Shown here one piece after another: positions 13,027-13,266 of a stretch of 13,266 nt of DNA (position 1 is its first letter; every line of letters starts with the position of its first letter). The notes below the pieces were generated by a model that searched no databases, was not told the DNA's origin, and was given only the letters and a program-made list of their open reading frames with translations. Made by a program: the position numbers and the translations under genes. The stretch is from an uncultured Paracoccaceae bacterium (GTDB taxonomy: Bacteria > Pseudomonadota > Alphaproteobacteria > Rhodobacterales > Rhodobacteraceae). Location of the stretch: the NCBI GenBank assembly GCA_938038825.1, contig CALHST010000082.1, forward strand, positions 1-13,266, in the 5' to 3' direction.

Positions 13027-13266
13027 TTACTCCTGTGGCAAATCCATCATTGCAGTAAATTCCGCTTCGGCCGCCATCTCACCTTCCACAGTTGCATGGC
13101 CGCCGAATTTCCAAACTTTCCCACCTGGTTTGCCGCGCAACGTGGTCAATTGCATTTCCAAGACGTCACCAGGGATCACTTTGCGACGAAACTTACACTT
13201 ATCAATCGACATGAAATAGATCAGCATTTCTTTGTCAGCCAAATCCAGCGCAGTGCCCACCATAAC
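13027..13266 (-). CDS. fabZ: 3-hydroxyacyl-ACP dehydratase FabZ, N-terminus beyond window
   Basis: FabZ dehydrates 3-hydroxyacyl-ACP in fatty acid synthesis and competes with LpxA for the same substrate. Only the C-terminal 79 residues or so are present; the frame stays open to the window edge, and the first Met inside it is internal (the codon before it is Val, matching GVMVG). Recognisable stretches are YFMSIDKCKFRRKVIPGD, a hot-dog fold core, and KVWKFGGHATVEGEMAAEAEF. The catalytic His and Glu lie in the missing N-terminal half. The TAA stop is 5 bases before the lpxA ATG, so it heads the visible part of the lipid A operon. Confidence 0.92.
   Translation of the reverse strand, partial: VMVGTALDLADKEMLIYFMSIDKCKFRRKVIPGDVLEMQLTTLRGKPGGKVWKFGGHATVEGEMAAEAEFTAMMDLPQE

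Noticed and set aside
1..13266. tRNA genes, CRISPR arrays, IS elements, integrase or prophage genes
   Set aside because: None is visible on either strand; gene content is core and codon use looks even, so there is no sign of a mobile or accessory island beyond the small 3184-3605 interval.

Overview
The window reads as chromosomal DNA from an alphaproteobacterium of the Rhodobacterales (Roseobacter-type). The evidence is a full-length CtrA, a SciP (DUF1153) homologue, the LpxI version of the lipid A pathway, and a close-packed gene order. Base composition is moderate, near half G+C. No tRNA, rRNA, insertion sequence, prophage or CRISPR array is visible, and almost all of the sequence is core housekeeping genes.

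Layout: (1) 1-838 (+) is the 3' part of a GluQ-type tRNA-Asp modification enzyme, meeting hisI (835-1191, -) tail to tail. (2) 1261-3183 (+) holds a NifU/IscU-like scaffold protein lacking the third canonical cysteine, then a soluble methyl-accepting chemotaxis protein with a C-terminal sensor-like domain. (3) 3184-3605 looks empty for ORFs of ordinary size but holds a 42-residue membrane protein gene on the minus strand, its terminator, a second minus-strand terminator, and a GAAC-N7-GAAC element matching the alphaproteobacterial LexA (SOS) box. (4) 3606-7813 (-) is ligA-recG, coupled by an ATGA overlap. (5) 7955-9044 (-) is sciP followed by ctrA, with a perfect TTAA-N7-TTAA CtrA box in front of ctrA and a one-mismatch version in front of sciP. 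(6) 9164-10303 (+) is mnmA with a recognisable sigma70-type promoter, meeting lpxB tail to tail. (7) 10300-13266 (-) is the lipid A cluster fabZ-lpxA-lpxI-lpxB, nearly all by stop/start overlap, with fabZ cut by the window edge.

How the parts fit: the lipid A block encodes the first acylation of UDP-GlcNAc (LpxA), pyrophosphate cleavage (LpxI) and disaccharide formation (LpxB), alongside the FabZ dehydratase that competes for the same hydroxyacyl-ACP pool. ctrA and sciP form a compact activator/antagonist pair that appears to be controlled by CtrA itself. ligA and recG serve DNA replication and repair. The most interesting item is the tiny membrane protein gene just downstream of recG with a LexA-type operator, which suggests a DNA-damage-induced division inhibitor or toxin similar in concept to Caulobacter SidA or E. 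coli TisB.
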